A stretch of 10,539 nt of DNA from Pseudomonadota bacterium. GTDB taxonomy: Bacteria; Desulfobacterota; Syntrophobacteria; Syntrophobacterales; Syntrophobacteraceae. Below the pieces are notes generated by a model. That model did no database searches, had not been told where the DNA came from, and saw nothing but the letters and a program-made list of their open reading frames with translations. Position numbers and translations under genes: made by a program. The stretch is taken from contig JAEZHY010000107.1 of assembly GCA_023416335.1 (NCBI GenBank), positions 1 to 10,539 of the forward strand. The letters run 5' to 3'. Numbering within the stretch: position 1 is the first letter of the stretch; each line of letters opens with the position of its first letter. Of the stretch, positions 1 through 4,799 are shown one piece after another.

Positions 1-2
1 AG

Positions 3-392
3 TATGTTCCGTTCAAGCGGCAATGGCTGGTATCGACGATTCGGGACTCCGATGAGAGCCAATTGAAATCGTTGCTGATGACGCGGGTGAGAAAAGATTA
101 TATGATGCCCACAATCGGTCCCGGAGATCTGGTTCTGCTCAACACTGCCCGCGAACTGCGAAGCCGTCCGAAAACAGGGGATATTTACCTCGTAAGACTC
201 CCTGACGGAGAGCGTGCCCTCAAAAGAGTGGCGGTCGTGACCCTGAACGGCAGTTGCAGGATTATTTTTCTTTCGGACAATGTGGCCGCCTATGGACCGG
301 TGGAGTTTACATTGCCCTCCGCGGAAGAAATTCCCCGAGTTATCCTCGGCCGGGTGCAATGGGTTCTAAAACAGTTACGGGAGCATGCGTAG
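3..392 (+). CDS. S24/LexA-like repressor C-terminal domain, 5'-truncated by window edge, catalytic Ser replaced by Tyr
   Basis: The reading frame is open from base 3 and runs 129 residues to TAG at 390-392, so the gene starts outside the window and any N-terminal helix-turn-helix is missing. The visible part has the layout of the peptidase S24 domain of phage CI/LexA/UmuD-like proteins: VPFKRQWL, then VRKDYMMPTI (family pattern V-x-G-D-S-M-x-P-T), GDLVLLN, GDIYLVRL and ALKRV. In active members the serine of DSM is the nucleophile and the lysine of LKRV the general base for RecA-stimulated self-cleavage. Here the serine position is tyrosine (codon 99-101, TAT), while the lysine (codon 222-224) is kept. 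Glycine before the aspartate is also replaced by lysine. If the alignment is right the protein cannot self-cleave and may act as a non-cleavable regulator or be decaying. The family call is fairly sure; the regulatory target is unknown. Confidence 0.75.
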   Translation, partial: YVPFKRQWLVSTIRDSDESQLKSLLMTRVRKDYMMPTIGPGDLVLLNTARELRSRPKTGDIYLVRLPDGERALKRVAVVTLNGSCRIIFLSDNVAAYGPVEFTLPSAEEIPRVILGRVQWVLKQLREHA

Positions 393-481
393 GCAGTGAT
401 GTACTTGCGTCCCGCAACGGTCATGACAGGTTACAAAGTGAAGTGAATAAATCGACAGGGCTGAACAGCCAGGAGGTGCGC

Positions 482-1408
482 ATGAAAATCGCGATTATGG
501 GTACCGGCGGGGTGGGAGGATACTACGGAGCATTGCTGACCGTTGCCGGACACGATGTCGTGTTTATTGCACGTGGAAAGCACCTCGAAGCAATCCGTAA
601 GAATGGACTGGCGATAAAGAGCGTTTTCGGCGATTTTCGCATCTCCGCAACGGCTACGGATGACACTGCCTCAGTCGGACCCACCGATCTGGTTATCTTT
701 GCGACAAAGACGTACAGCACCGACGAGGCTGCCAGGGCGACAGCGCCCCTTGTGGGCAGGGATACTGTGGTGATATCCTTCCAAAACGGAGTCGAAGCCG
801 CGGAGAAGATCGGCCGGGTAGTGGGGTACGAGCACATACTGGGCGGTGTGACATGGTTGTCCGCAGCAATAGAAGCGCCAGGGATAATCGGCCAGTACAG
901 CCAGTTTCGCCGTATCGCAATCGGCGAATTCAGCGGCAAGGTAACGCAACGGGCGGAATCGATCGCGGAAGTTCTCAAGAGTACAGGCGCTGACGTCGAA
1001 GTCGTCACGAATATAGTCCAGGTGCTCTGGACGAAGTTCGTCTTTATATCGGCAATCAGCGCCCTTGGCGGATTGACTCGCGTCGCGACGGGTGATTACC
1101 GAAGCGTGCCGGAATCGCGTGCCGTCCTGATCGGCGCTCTCAATGAGGTCATAGCCGTTGCCGGGGCGAAAGGAGTTAGCCTGGAGCCCGATCTGGTTGT
1201 TAAGACGCTCGAATTCATCGATGGAGCCCCTCCCGCCATGTTGCCGTCAATGCAGCGGGACATCGAAGCCGGACGCAGGAGTGAACTGGAATCGATGATT
1301 GGCGTGGTCGTGCGGCTGGGCGCCGAGCTGAACGTGCCCACACCGATAATGGCGCTTACTTATGCGGCGCTCAAACCCGGCGATCTCAAAGCCTCCAGGG
1401 GAAAGTAA
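482..1408 (+). CDS. panE: 2-dehydropantoate 2-reductase family protein (ketopantoate reductase)
   Basis: 308-residue NADPH-dependent reductase of the PanE/ApbA family, which reduces ketopantoate to pantoate in pantothenate/CoA synthesis; cytosolic. The N-terminal Rossmann motif is G-x-G-G-x-G-G at residues 7-13 (IMGTGGVGG). Expected catalytic positions are present: K76 in FATKTY, N102 in FQNGVEA, K185 in LWTKFVF (start of the all-helical C-terminal half) and E268 in RRSELESMIG. Length matches the family (about 300). The ATG at 482 is chosen because AGGAGGTG sits just upstream and the GxGxxG begins at once; the frame is open further upstream to 254, but that part overlaps the S24 gene and has no family character. 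The gene is convergent with the TSUP gene, only 30 bp away. PanE-fold paralogues with other 2-ketoacid substrates are common and no other pan gene is nearby, so the exact substrate is not certain. Confidence 0.88.
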   Translation: MKIAIMGTGGVGGYYGALLTVAGHDVVFIARGKHLEAIRKNGLAIKSVFGDFRISATATDDTASVGPTDLVIFATKTYSTDEAARATAPLVGRDTVVISFQNGVEAAEKIGRVVGYEHILGGVTWLSAAIEAPGIIGQYSQFRRIAIGEFSGKVTQRAESIAEVLKSTGADVEVVTNIVQVLWTKFVFISAISALGGLTRVATGDYRSVPESRAVLIGALNEVIAVAGAKGVSLEPDLVVKTLEFIDGAPPAMLPSMQRDIEAGRRSELESMIGVVVRLGAELNVPTPIMALTYAALKPGDLKASRGK

Positions 1409-1428
1409 AAGACTCGCAGCCGCGAGTT
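1401..1428 (-). terminator. Probable Rho-independent terminator of the TSUP gene
   Basis: Read on the minus strand, a hairpin with arms 1411-1417 and 1422-1428 (GCGAGT pairing with ACTCGC plus a G-T pair, 4-nt loop) lies 10 bases after the TSUP stop codon and is followed by TTTTACTTTCCCC. The stem is short and the T run is interrupted. It overlaps the last bases of panE. On the plus strand there is no T tract. Confidence 0.5.
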
Positions 1429-1438
1429 GCGGCCGGTG

Positions 1439-2206
1439 CTAACGAGTAAAGAAGATAACCGCTACCACGACACCGGCGGTGACCACGATTCGTCGGAGCG
1501 CAATCGGCCGGATCTTTCCGGCAAGTCCTCCGCCGATTGCTCCGCCAATAAGTGCGCCCACCGCCATGACCAGGGCGACGGACCAGACTACCTGGCCGGA
1601 AAAGAGAAAGAATACGGCGGCAGCGGTGTTGATCGTAAACGATATGAGCTGTTTGAGGGCGTTCAGGCGCGTCAGGGTGTCATCGAGCACAAGGCCGAGA
1701 ACTGCCAGAACGATAACGCTCAGGCCGGCGCCGAAATAGCCGCCGTAAACGGCCGCAAGCGCAACCGAGAGAAACGTCAGGGTCTCGTGTTTCTTTTGCG
1801 ATCCGGAATGCCCGGCGTTGCGTACGAGCCACGCCCGCACCGGGTCCTGTGCCGCGAGAAGTCCGGCGGCTAACAAAATGAGGTACGGTACCATTTTTCG
1901 AAACATCTGCTCGCCGGTATTGAGGAGCAGAAGCCCGCCGGCAATGCCGCCCAGGACCCCTGCGAAGCCCAGCAGCAGGGCGCGGCGTTCCTGGCCGCGC
2001 AAGTCCCTGAGTTGCGCGAAGGTCCCGCCCAGGTACCCCGGGCACAAGGCGACAGTGTTGGTCACGTTCGCCGCCACTGCCGGAATCCCCACTGCCGTAA
2101 GCAGCGGAAAAGTTATAAGTGTCCCGCCGCCGGCCAGTGCATTCACTGCTCCTCCCGCCACAGCCGCCAGTCCAACAAGTGCATAATACTCCCAACCACT
2201 CAGCAT
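1439..2206 (-). CDS. TSUP family membrane transporter (TauE/SafE-like)
   Basis: 255-residue integral inner-membrane protein of the TSUP (sulfite exporter TauE/SafE, formerly DUF81) family. About eight hydrophobic segments are visible in two halves. Each half opens with the family's glycine-rich segment: [15 protein letters not shown] at about 23-36, and [19 protein letters not shown] at about 154-172; these are the two halves of the inverted-repeat architecture. A hydrophilic linker with HSGSQKKHE at about 133-141 separates them. Length is typical. The start at 2206 has GGAG four bases upstream and AAGGA further up. It lies 62 bp downstream of the GntR regulator on the same strand, so both are probably cotranscribed. 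TSUP members move sulfite, sulfonates, sulfoacetate, thiosulfate or other small organic anions; the sequence does not tell which, and no sulfonate-degrading enzyme is in the window. Confidence 0.85.
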   Translation of the reverse strand: MLSGWEYYALVGLAAVAGGAVNALAGGGTLITFPLLTAVGIPAVAANVTNTVALCPGYLGGTFAQLRDLRGQERRALLLGFAGVLGGIAGGLLLLNTGEQMFRKMVPYLILLAAGLLAAQDPVRAWLVRNAGHSGSQKKHETLTFLSVALAAVYGGYFGAGLSVIVLAVLGLVLDDTLTRLNALKQLISFTINTAAAVFFLFSGQVVWSVALVMAVGALIGGAIGGGLAGKIRPIALRRIVVTAGVVVAVIFFTR

Positions 2207-2268
2207 CTCTCCGATTCCTTCAATCAGCTATTAAGGGACATTGACATACAATCATGATTACAGATATT

Positions 2269-2988
2269 TCACTGCTCACTGCTCATGGGCGTCTCATCAC
2301 CCAGAATGATTCGCTCTACAGACCAGAGGTGTTCCTTCATGGCGGAATAGGCCATTTCGGAATCTCGATTCTCCAATGCGTCCACGATCTTCAGGTGGCC
2401 GATTACCGAAGCCCTCCGACGTGCTTCGCTCCACAGAGATTCCGACCGGCTTTCGTTGAGGATGCAATTAACCGTGTCAATCACCTGCCGGACGATCCTG
2501 TTTTTCGATGCGGCTGCAAGCCCCTGGTGAAAAGCCGAATCCAGCTCGGAATCTTCTCTCCCCGCGAGGATCTTGCGCTCCTGGTCGCAGATTATGATCT
2601 TCAACCGGTCCAGCTCTTCGGGGGTGATATTCCTGGCGGCAAGTGCAGCGATCTGGGGCTCCATAAGGAGCCTGAATTCGAGAATCTCGCGGATCAGTTC
2701 CTTGCGCGCGTTTATGGCGCTGCCGAAGGAATCGATCACTGCGGTTTCATCCGGCTCGCAAACATACGTGCCGGCCCCCCTGCGGCTTTCGAGTATCCTG
2801 CGGTCCGAAAGGGCCTGGATCGCCTGCCGGACACAATTACGCGACACCTTGCAGGTTTCGGCAAGTGTTCGTTCGGAAGGTATCCTCCGGCCCACTTCGA
2901 GTTCTCCCCGGCGGATCATCCCCTCGATGTGATCGAATACTTTTTTATACAGGTACTCATTCTTGCGGCTCGCATCCGACTTGCCCAT
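2269..2988 (-). CDS. GntR family transcriptional regulator, FadR subfamily (FCD effector domain)
   Basis: 239-residue one-component regulator. The N-terminal winged helix-turn-helix (about 11-77) shows RIPSERTLAETCKVSRNCVRQAI and, at the wing, RRGAGTYV. The recognition helix reads RNCVRQAI where most relatives have R-T-P-V-R-E-A-L. The C-terminal all-helical FCD domain starts near residue 98 with EILEFRLLMEPQIAALAA. Candidate metal/ligand positions of the FCD domain are present: D150 and H154 (DSAFHQGL), H198 (IGHLKIV) and H220 (KEHLWSV). FCD proteins typically bind small carboxylates and dimerise. The ATG at 2988 follows AAAGAGA. Two TGGT-N3-ACCA palindromes of the kind bound by FadR/PdhR-type regulators lie 20-61 bp upstream, on and just after a TTGACA promoter, which suggests autoregulation together with the downstream TSUP gene. 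The effector is unknown; a substrate of the transporter is the natural guess. Confidence 0.9.
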   Translation of the reverse strand: MGKSDASRKNEYLYKKVFDHIEGMIRRGELEVGRRIPSERTLAETCKVSRNCVRQAIQALSDRRILESRRGAGTYVCEPDETAVIDSFGSAINARKELIREILEFRLLMEPQIAALAARNITPEELDRLKIIICDQERKILAGREDSELDSAFHQGLAAASKNRIVRQVIDTVNCILNESRSESLWSEARRRASVIGHLKIVDALENRDSEMAYSAMKEHLWSVERIILGDETPMSSEQ

Positions 2989-3007
2989 TCTCTTTGAATC
3001 CTCAAAG

Positions 3008-3018
3008 TGGTACTACCA
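3008..3018. promoter_or_regulatory. Probable GntR/FadR-type operator 1 (promoter-distal, nearer the start codon)
   Basis: Perfect palindrome TGGT-ACT-ACCA, matching the TGGT-N3-ACCA half-site pattern known for FadR and PdhR. Read on the minus strand it is ATTGGTAGTACCAC. It lies about 20 bp upstream of the GntR start codon, in the predicted leader of the transcript. Confidence 0.7.
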
Positions 3019-3038
3019 ATTTAAATTTAGCGGCGATG

Positions 3039-3049
3039 TGGTTATACCA
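3039..3049. promoter_or_regulatory. Probable GntR/FadR-type operator 2 (overlaps promoter -10 region)
   Basis: TGGT-TAT-ACCA; on the minus strand ATTGGTATAACCAC, identical to operator 1 at 12 of 14 positions. Its centre is 31 bp from that of operator 1, close to three helical turns, so two dimers would sit on the same DNA face. It overlaps the predicted -10 of the GntR gene. Confidence 0.7.
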
Positions 3050-3075
3050 ATAGCCCTGTTTGGTCCATTTGTCAA
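3047..3075 (-). promoter_or_regulatory. Candidate sigma70-type promoter of the GntR-TSUP unit
   Basis: On the minus strand a perfect -35 hexamer TTGACA (3075-3070) is followed after 17 bp by TATTGG (3052-3047), a weak -10 that keeps only the first three consensus bases. A weak, repressible promoter overlapped by operator 2 fits autoregulation. The -10 assignment is uncertain. Confidence 0.45.
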
Positions 3076-3238
3076 GTAAATCGGTTCTAAAAAGAGGGGG
3101 CGATCAAATGCGGACTTTGGGGTTTGAAATTTAAATGACTCTATCTTTTTGAATATTATTGATGCAGATACGAACAGTCACTAGCTTTGAACTAAACAAG
3201 TTTGTAATTTGTCATCGAGGGCAAAAACGGAGGAAAAT

Positions 3239-3367
3239 ATGTTCGACTGTTCTTCCTGTACGGAAGGTGATTTTGAAGGCGGCATGTCGGTGCAGTGTTC
3301 TGCCTGCAAGCAGAGCCAATGTCAGGAATGTCTGGATGACCAGGCAATCTGCGTACCCTGCAAATAG
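3239..3367 (+). CDS. 42-aa cysteine-rich miniprotein with four CxxC motifs
   Basis: Small gene of 42 codons plus TAG, preceded by a near-ideal ribosome binding site (GGAGG six bases before ATG). The product has eight cysteines arranged as four CxxC pairs: C4-C7 (CSSC), C20-C23 (CSAC), C28-C31 (CQEC) and C38-C41 (CVPC). There are several acidic residues, no signal peptide and no membrane segment. Eight cysteines in 42 residues in this pattern suggest a protein that binds two metal ions (zinc or iron) like a double zinc ribbon or rubredoxin-like knuckle; this is inference from cysteine spacing, not from recognised homology. It ends about 80 bp before a strong terminator, so it appears to be a monocistronic transcript. 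It is divergent from the GntR gene 250 bp away. I do not recognise the family. Confidence 0.7.
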   Translation: MFDCSSCTEGDFEGGMSVQCSACKQSQCQECLDDQAICVPCK

Positions 3368-3448
3368 CGGAGTGATGATTCGGCGGTCTTCTCAGCGAGT
3401 CACGATCTCTGCAAATCGTCTGGGGTCCGCGCGATACAATACAAAAGG

Positions 3449-3487
3449 AAAGGTCCCTTCCTGCGAAGGGGCCTTTTATTTTTTTAT
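3449..3487 (+). terminator. Strong Rho-independent terminator, probably bidirectional
   Basis: A 12-bp stem (AAAGGTCCCTTC at 3449-3460 with GAAGGGGCCTTT at 3465-3476, one G-T wobble) and 4-nt loop CTGC, followed by TTTTATTTTTTTAT. It ends the 42-aa miniprotein transcript. On the minus strand the same stem is followed by CCTTTTG, so it probably also stops the minus-strand small-gene cluster, whose last open frame closes with TAA at 3484-3486 right at the stem. Confidence 0.85.
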
Positions 3488-3558
3488 CCAGGCGGCGGAC
3501 CCTCGAGTACGGTCAAAATGGCCTGCCTTTCTTCCGGGGTGAAAGATGTCTCTCCCAC
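3484..3558 (-). CDS. Short open frame (24 codons), possible frameshifted C-terminus of the 44-aa gene
   Basis: Its GTG shares the G of the TAG stop of the upstream 44-aa frame (TAGTG), and it runs to TAA at 3484-3486, immediately before the terminator stem. The translation begins VGETSFTPEERQAIL and ends GPPPG, which reads like an ordinary helical protein tail. Because the terminator sits directly behind this stop and not behind the stop of the 44-aa frame, the original gene may have continued to here and lost one base (or there may be a -1 frame change). Translational coupling of two tiny peptides is the alternative. Weak evidence: length only, no recognised homologue. Confidence 0.28.
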   Translation of the reverse strand: MGETSFTPEERQAILTVLEGPPPG

Positions 3559-3692
3559 TATCGACGGGTCTCGGCAATGATTCTGCCGAATTCGCTCTCC
3601 CTTTTCTTCTCGGACATGTCCGAGGACGCAATTCGCAGCATCTCCATTATTTTTCGGGACATCTGCCTGTCCAGGTAATCCATCCCGCTCAT
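3558..3692 (-). CDS. Unrecognised 44-aa charged, helix-prone small protein
   Basis: Frame of 44 codons plus TAG with a very strong ribosome binding site (GGAGGGAG just before ATG at 3692). Sequence starts MSGMDYLDRQMSRKIMEML and continues with IASSDMSEKKRESEFGRII; it is rich in charged residues and methionine, with no cysteine, and should be largely alpha-helical. It is the third minus-strand small gene after the rubredoxin-like and 59-aa genes, separated from the latter by 117 bp that contain a hairpin. It may be incomplete: see the overlapping frame at 3484-3558. No family recognised. Confidence 0.5.
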   Translation of the reverse strand: MSGMDYLDRQMSRKIMEMLRIASSDMSEKKRESEFGRIIAETRR

Positions 3693-3751
3693 TTCTCCCT
3701 CCTTACCCCGTTCAACACCGACTATTTCTTCCCCTGTCTAACCGGTATTAT

Positions 3752-3800
3752 CGTACAGGGTATGGCGGAAGAGCGATTGGCTGCTCTTCCGCCGTGTACG
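3752..3800. repeat. Long perfect hairpin between two small minus-strand genes
   Basis: Arms GGCGGAAGAGC (3764-3774) and GCTCTTCCGCC (3783-3793) form an 11-bp perfect stem with an 8-nt loop, extended outside by CGTAC (3752-3756) pairing with GTACG (3796-3800). It starts 10 bp after the stop codon of the 59-aa gene. There is no T run on either strand, so it is not a standard intrinsic terminator; an mRNA 3'-end stabiliser or processing site is possible. Confidence 0.6.
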
Positions 3801-3809
3801 GCGCCTGCA

Positions 3810-3989
3810 TCAGTCGCCGAAGTCGATAATCATATCCGCTTCGTTTCCGCAGACAGTGCAGGTCCTGGTTTGCCTTTCCTTCTTGACGGTCGATCCCACA
3901 GGTCCCTCCACCTCGATCAACTGGCAGGAAACCGTCATCTCAGCCTCGTTGCCGCATTTTTCACACATGCACACTTCACGTTTTTCCAT
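3810..3989 (-). CDS. 59-aa duplicated half zinc-ribbon protein
   Basis: 59 codons plus TGA, with AGGAGAG six bases before the ATG at 3989. The protein consists of two related halves: residues 9-20 CEKCGNEAEMTV and residues 44-55 CTVCGNEADMII, each with a CxxCGNEA core. Additional cysteines are C7 and C22. The middle (about 23-42) carries an LIEVEGPVGSTVKK segment. Two CxxCG knuckles of this kind are usual for a zinc ribbon or a rubredoxin/desulforedoxin-like metal site; the two pairs together give four ligands for one metal. That is inference from spacing. It follows the rubredoxin-like gene by 25 bp on the same strand, so the two are probably cotranscribed. Function not known; no signal peptide. 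Confidence 0.72.
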   Translation of the reverse strand: MEKREVCMCEKCGNEAEMTVSCQLIEVEGPVGSTVKKERQTRTCTVCGNEADMIIDFGD

Positions 3990-4014
3990 GGCAGCTCTCC
4001 TCTTTTTTTATATT

Positions 4015-4218
4015 TCAACACTCAGTTGCAGAACCCGGTCCCGCAAGCGGGTGAAAGCATTTGACGGTGCCGCCGCAAACCGGACATTTCCAGGATTCCG
4101 GGAGATCCTCGAACTTCGTCCCTTTCGGTATCCTGCCTTTCCTGTCACCTCTTTCGGGGTCGTACTGGTATCCGCAGTTACTGGTCCGGCACTGGTATAT
4201 TTCTTCCGGATTGCTCAT
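4015..4218 (-). CDS. Rubredoxin-like protein with CxxxxC N-terminal knuckle
   Basis: 67 residues when started at the ATG at 4218, which has GGAGAAGGA directly upstream; the frame is open 18 codons further to 4272, but that extension has no rubredoxin character. Rubredoxin signature is clear: [26 protein letters not shown] and CPVCGG, followed by a C-terminal extension ending SATEC. Rubredoxins carry one iron on four cysteines from two CxxCG knuckles and act as cytosolic one-electron carriers, for example to oxygen- or superoxide-reducing enzymes in anaerobes. The second knuckle here is normal (CPVC), but the first is CRTSNC, four residues between cysteines instead of two. A rubredoxin-2 with such spacing has been described in Desulfovibrio as far as I recall. 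Three additional cysteine-bearing positions lie in the C-terminal tail region, including a final Cys. It leads the minus-strand small-gene group; no partner oxidase is visible. Confidence 0.88.
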   Translation of the reverse strand: MSNPEEIYQCRTSNCGYQYDPERGDRKGRIPKGTKFEDLPESWKCPVCGGTVKCFHPLAGPGSATEC

Positions 4219-4273
4219 GTTCCTTCTCCATTCTGAAGCCTGTGGATGTTGTACCGGTTGATTGACTGTCATC

Positions 4274-4288
4274 TCAAATAGTGTGCCA
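4274..4288 (-). promoter_or_regulatory. Weak sigma54-like promoter match upstream of the rubredoxin-like gene
   Basis: On the minus strand TTGGCAC followed by a correctly spaced TTGA. The -24 element is perfect, but the nearly invariant GC of the -12 element is GA here. It is 56 bp before the rubredoxin start. Listed because GAGACA repeats lie 90-210 bp upstream, the usual distance for sigma54 activator sites. Confidence 0.2.
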
Positions 4289-4371
4289 AAGAACGTGCGT
4301 CCTACAAATTGTAAGCTATTTCAATGACATATATAATGTATGCCGGCATGAATTTGGTATGCGCGTTCCCG

Positions 4372-4493
4372 GATATTTCGAGACAGGTGAGACACTTCCC
4401 GACCTCTATATCGAGTAAAGTTGGTAAAATCCAATACTTATAGTGTCTCGGCCTGAAATGAGACAAATCCCGATATTTTGAGACATTGAGACG
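4372..4493. repeat. Cluster of GAGACA repeats with a diverged 100-bp-spaced duplicate
   Basis: GAGACA occurs at 4380-4385, 4389-4394, 4460-4465 and 4480-4485, GAGACG at 4488-4493, and the inverse TGTCTC at 4444-4449. The blocks GATATTTCGAGACAGGTGAGAC (from 4372) and GATATTTTGAGACATTGAGAC (from 4472) start exactly 100 bp apart and are clearly related. TGTCTC (4444) and GAGACA (4460) form an inverted pair with a 10-bp spacer. The region 4219-4799 has no convincing gene apart from the candidate remnant at 4522-4727; these repeats are its main content. Regulatory protein sites or a remnant of a mobile element end are both possible. Confidence 0.6.
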
Positions 4494-4521
4494 AAGTTTG
4501 TCGGACAACAGAAGAATCGGC

Positions 4522-4727
4522 ATGATGGAATCGGAAATAAATCGGCAGGCAAAAAGGCAGCTTAAGAGCTTGTCCGGGATCTGTGCCCTGGGCCGGATTT
4601 CCAGAAGAAACTGCGGAGTACCGAAAGGCTTGAAAGCGGACTACCGTGGAGACGTCAGCTTTTCTGCTGGACCTGCGGCGATCTTAATGGCTATGATTTG
4701 CCGATTCAGTTTCGATGTATCCGATAA
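4522..4727 (+). pseudogene. Possible frameshifted remnant of a small Cys-containing protein
   Basis: The frame starting at ATG 4522/4525 (MMESEINRQAKRQLK) loses protein-like character after about 4566, whereas the neighbouring frame from 4566 to TAA at 4725-4727 reads like a real protein: ELVRDLCPGPDFQKKL, then LFCWTCGDLNGYDLP. Restoring a single base near 4566 (AAGAG to AAGGAG) would join both into a continuous product of about 68 residues with a CWTCG knuckle. There is no good ribosome binding site and I recognise no family, so this may be chance. It lies just upstream of glgA. Confidence 0.22.
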
Positions 4728-4799
4728 ACTTCCGGAATGCCGTCGTTCCGGATCGGCGTTATCCCGCTCGTTCTTATGTACAAGAGGAAACCGCAATAG

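Noticed and set aside
254..481. In-frame upstream extension of panE
   Set aside because: It overlaps the S24 gene in another frame and lacks family sequence; AGGAGGTG directly before ATG 482 marks the true start.
523..1008. Long antisense open frames within panE
   Set aside because: Shadows of a GC-biased coding region; no ribosome binding site or protein-like composition.
2254..2997. 247-codon plus-strand frame opposite the GntR gene
   Set aside because: Fully antisense to a well-supported FCD regulator; translation has no recognisable domain.
3546..4236. Plus-strand frames across the small cysteine-rich genes
   Set aside because: They are opposite minus-strand genes with strong ribosome binding sites and a clear rubredoxin; the plus translations are low in protein-like signal.
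4302..4523. 73-codon minus-strand frame over the GAGACA repeats
   Set aside because: No ribosome binding site, composed of repeat sequence, no recognisable motif.
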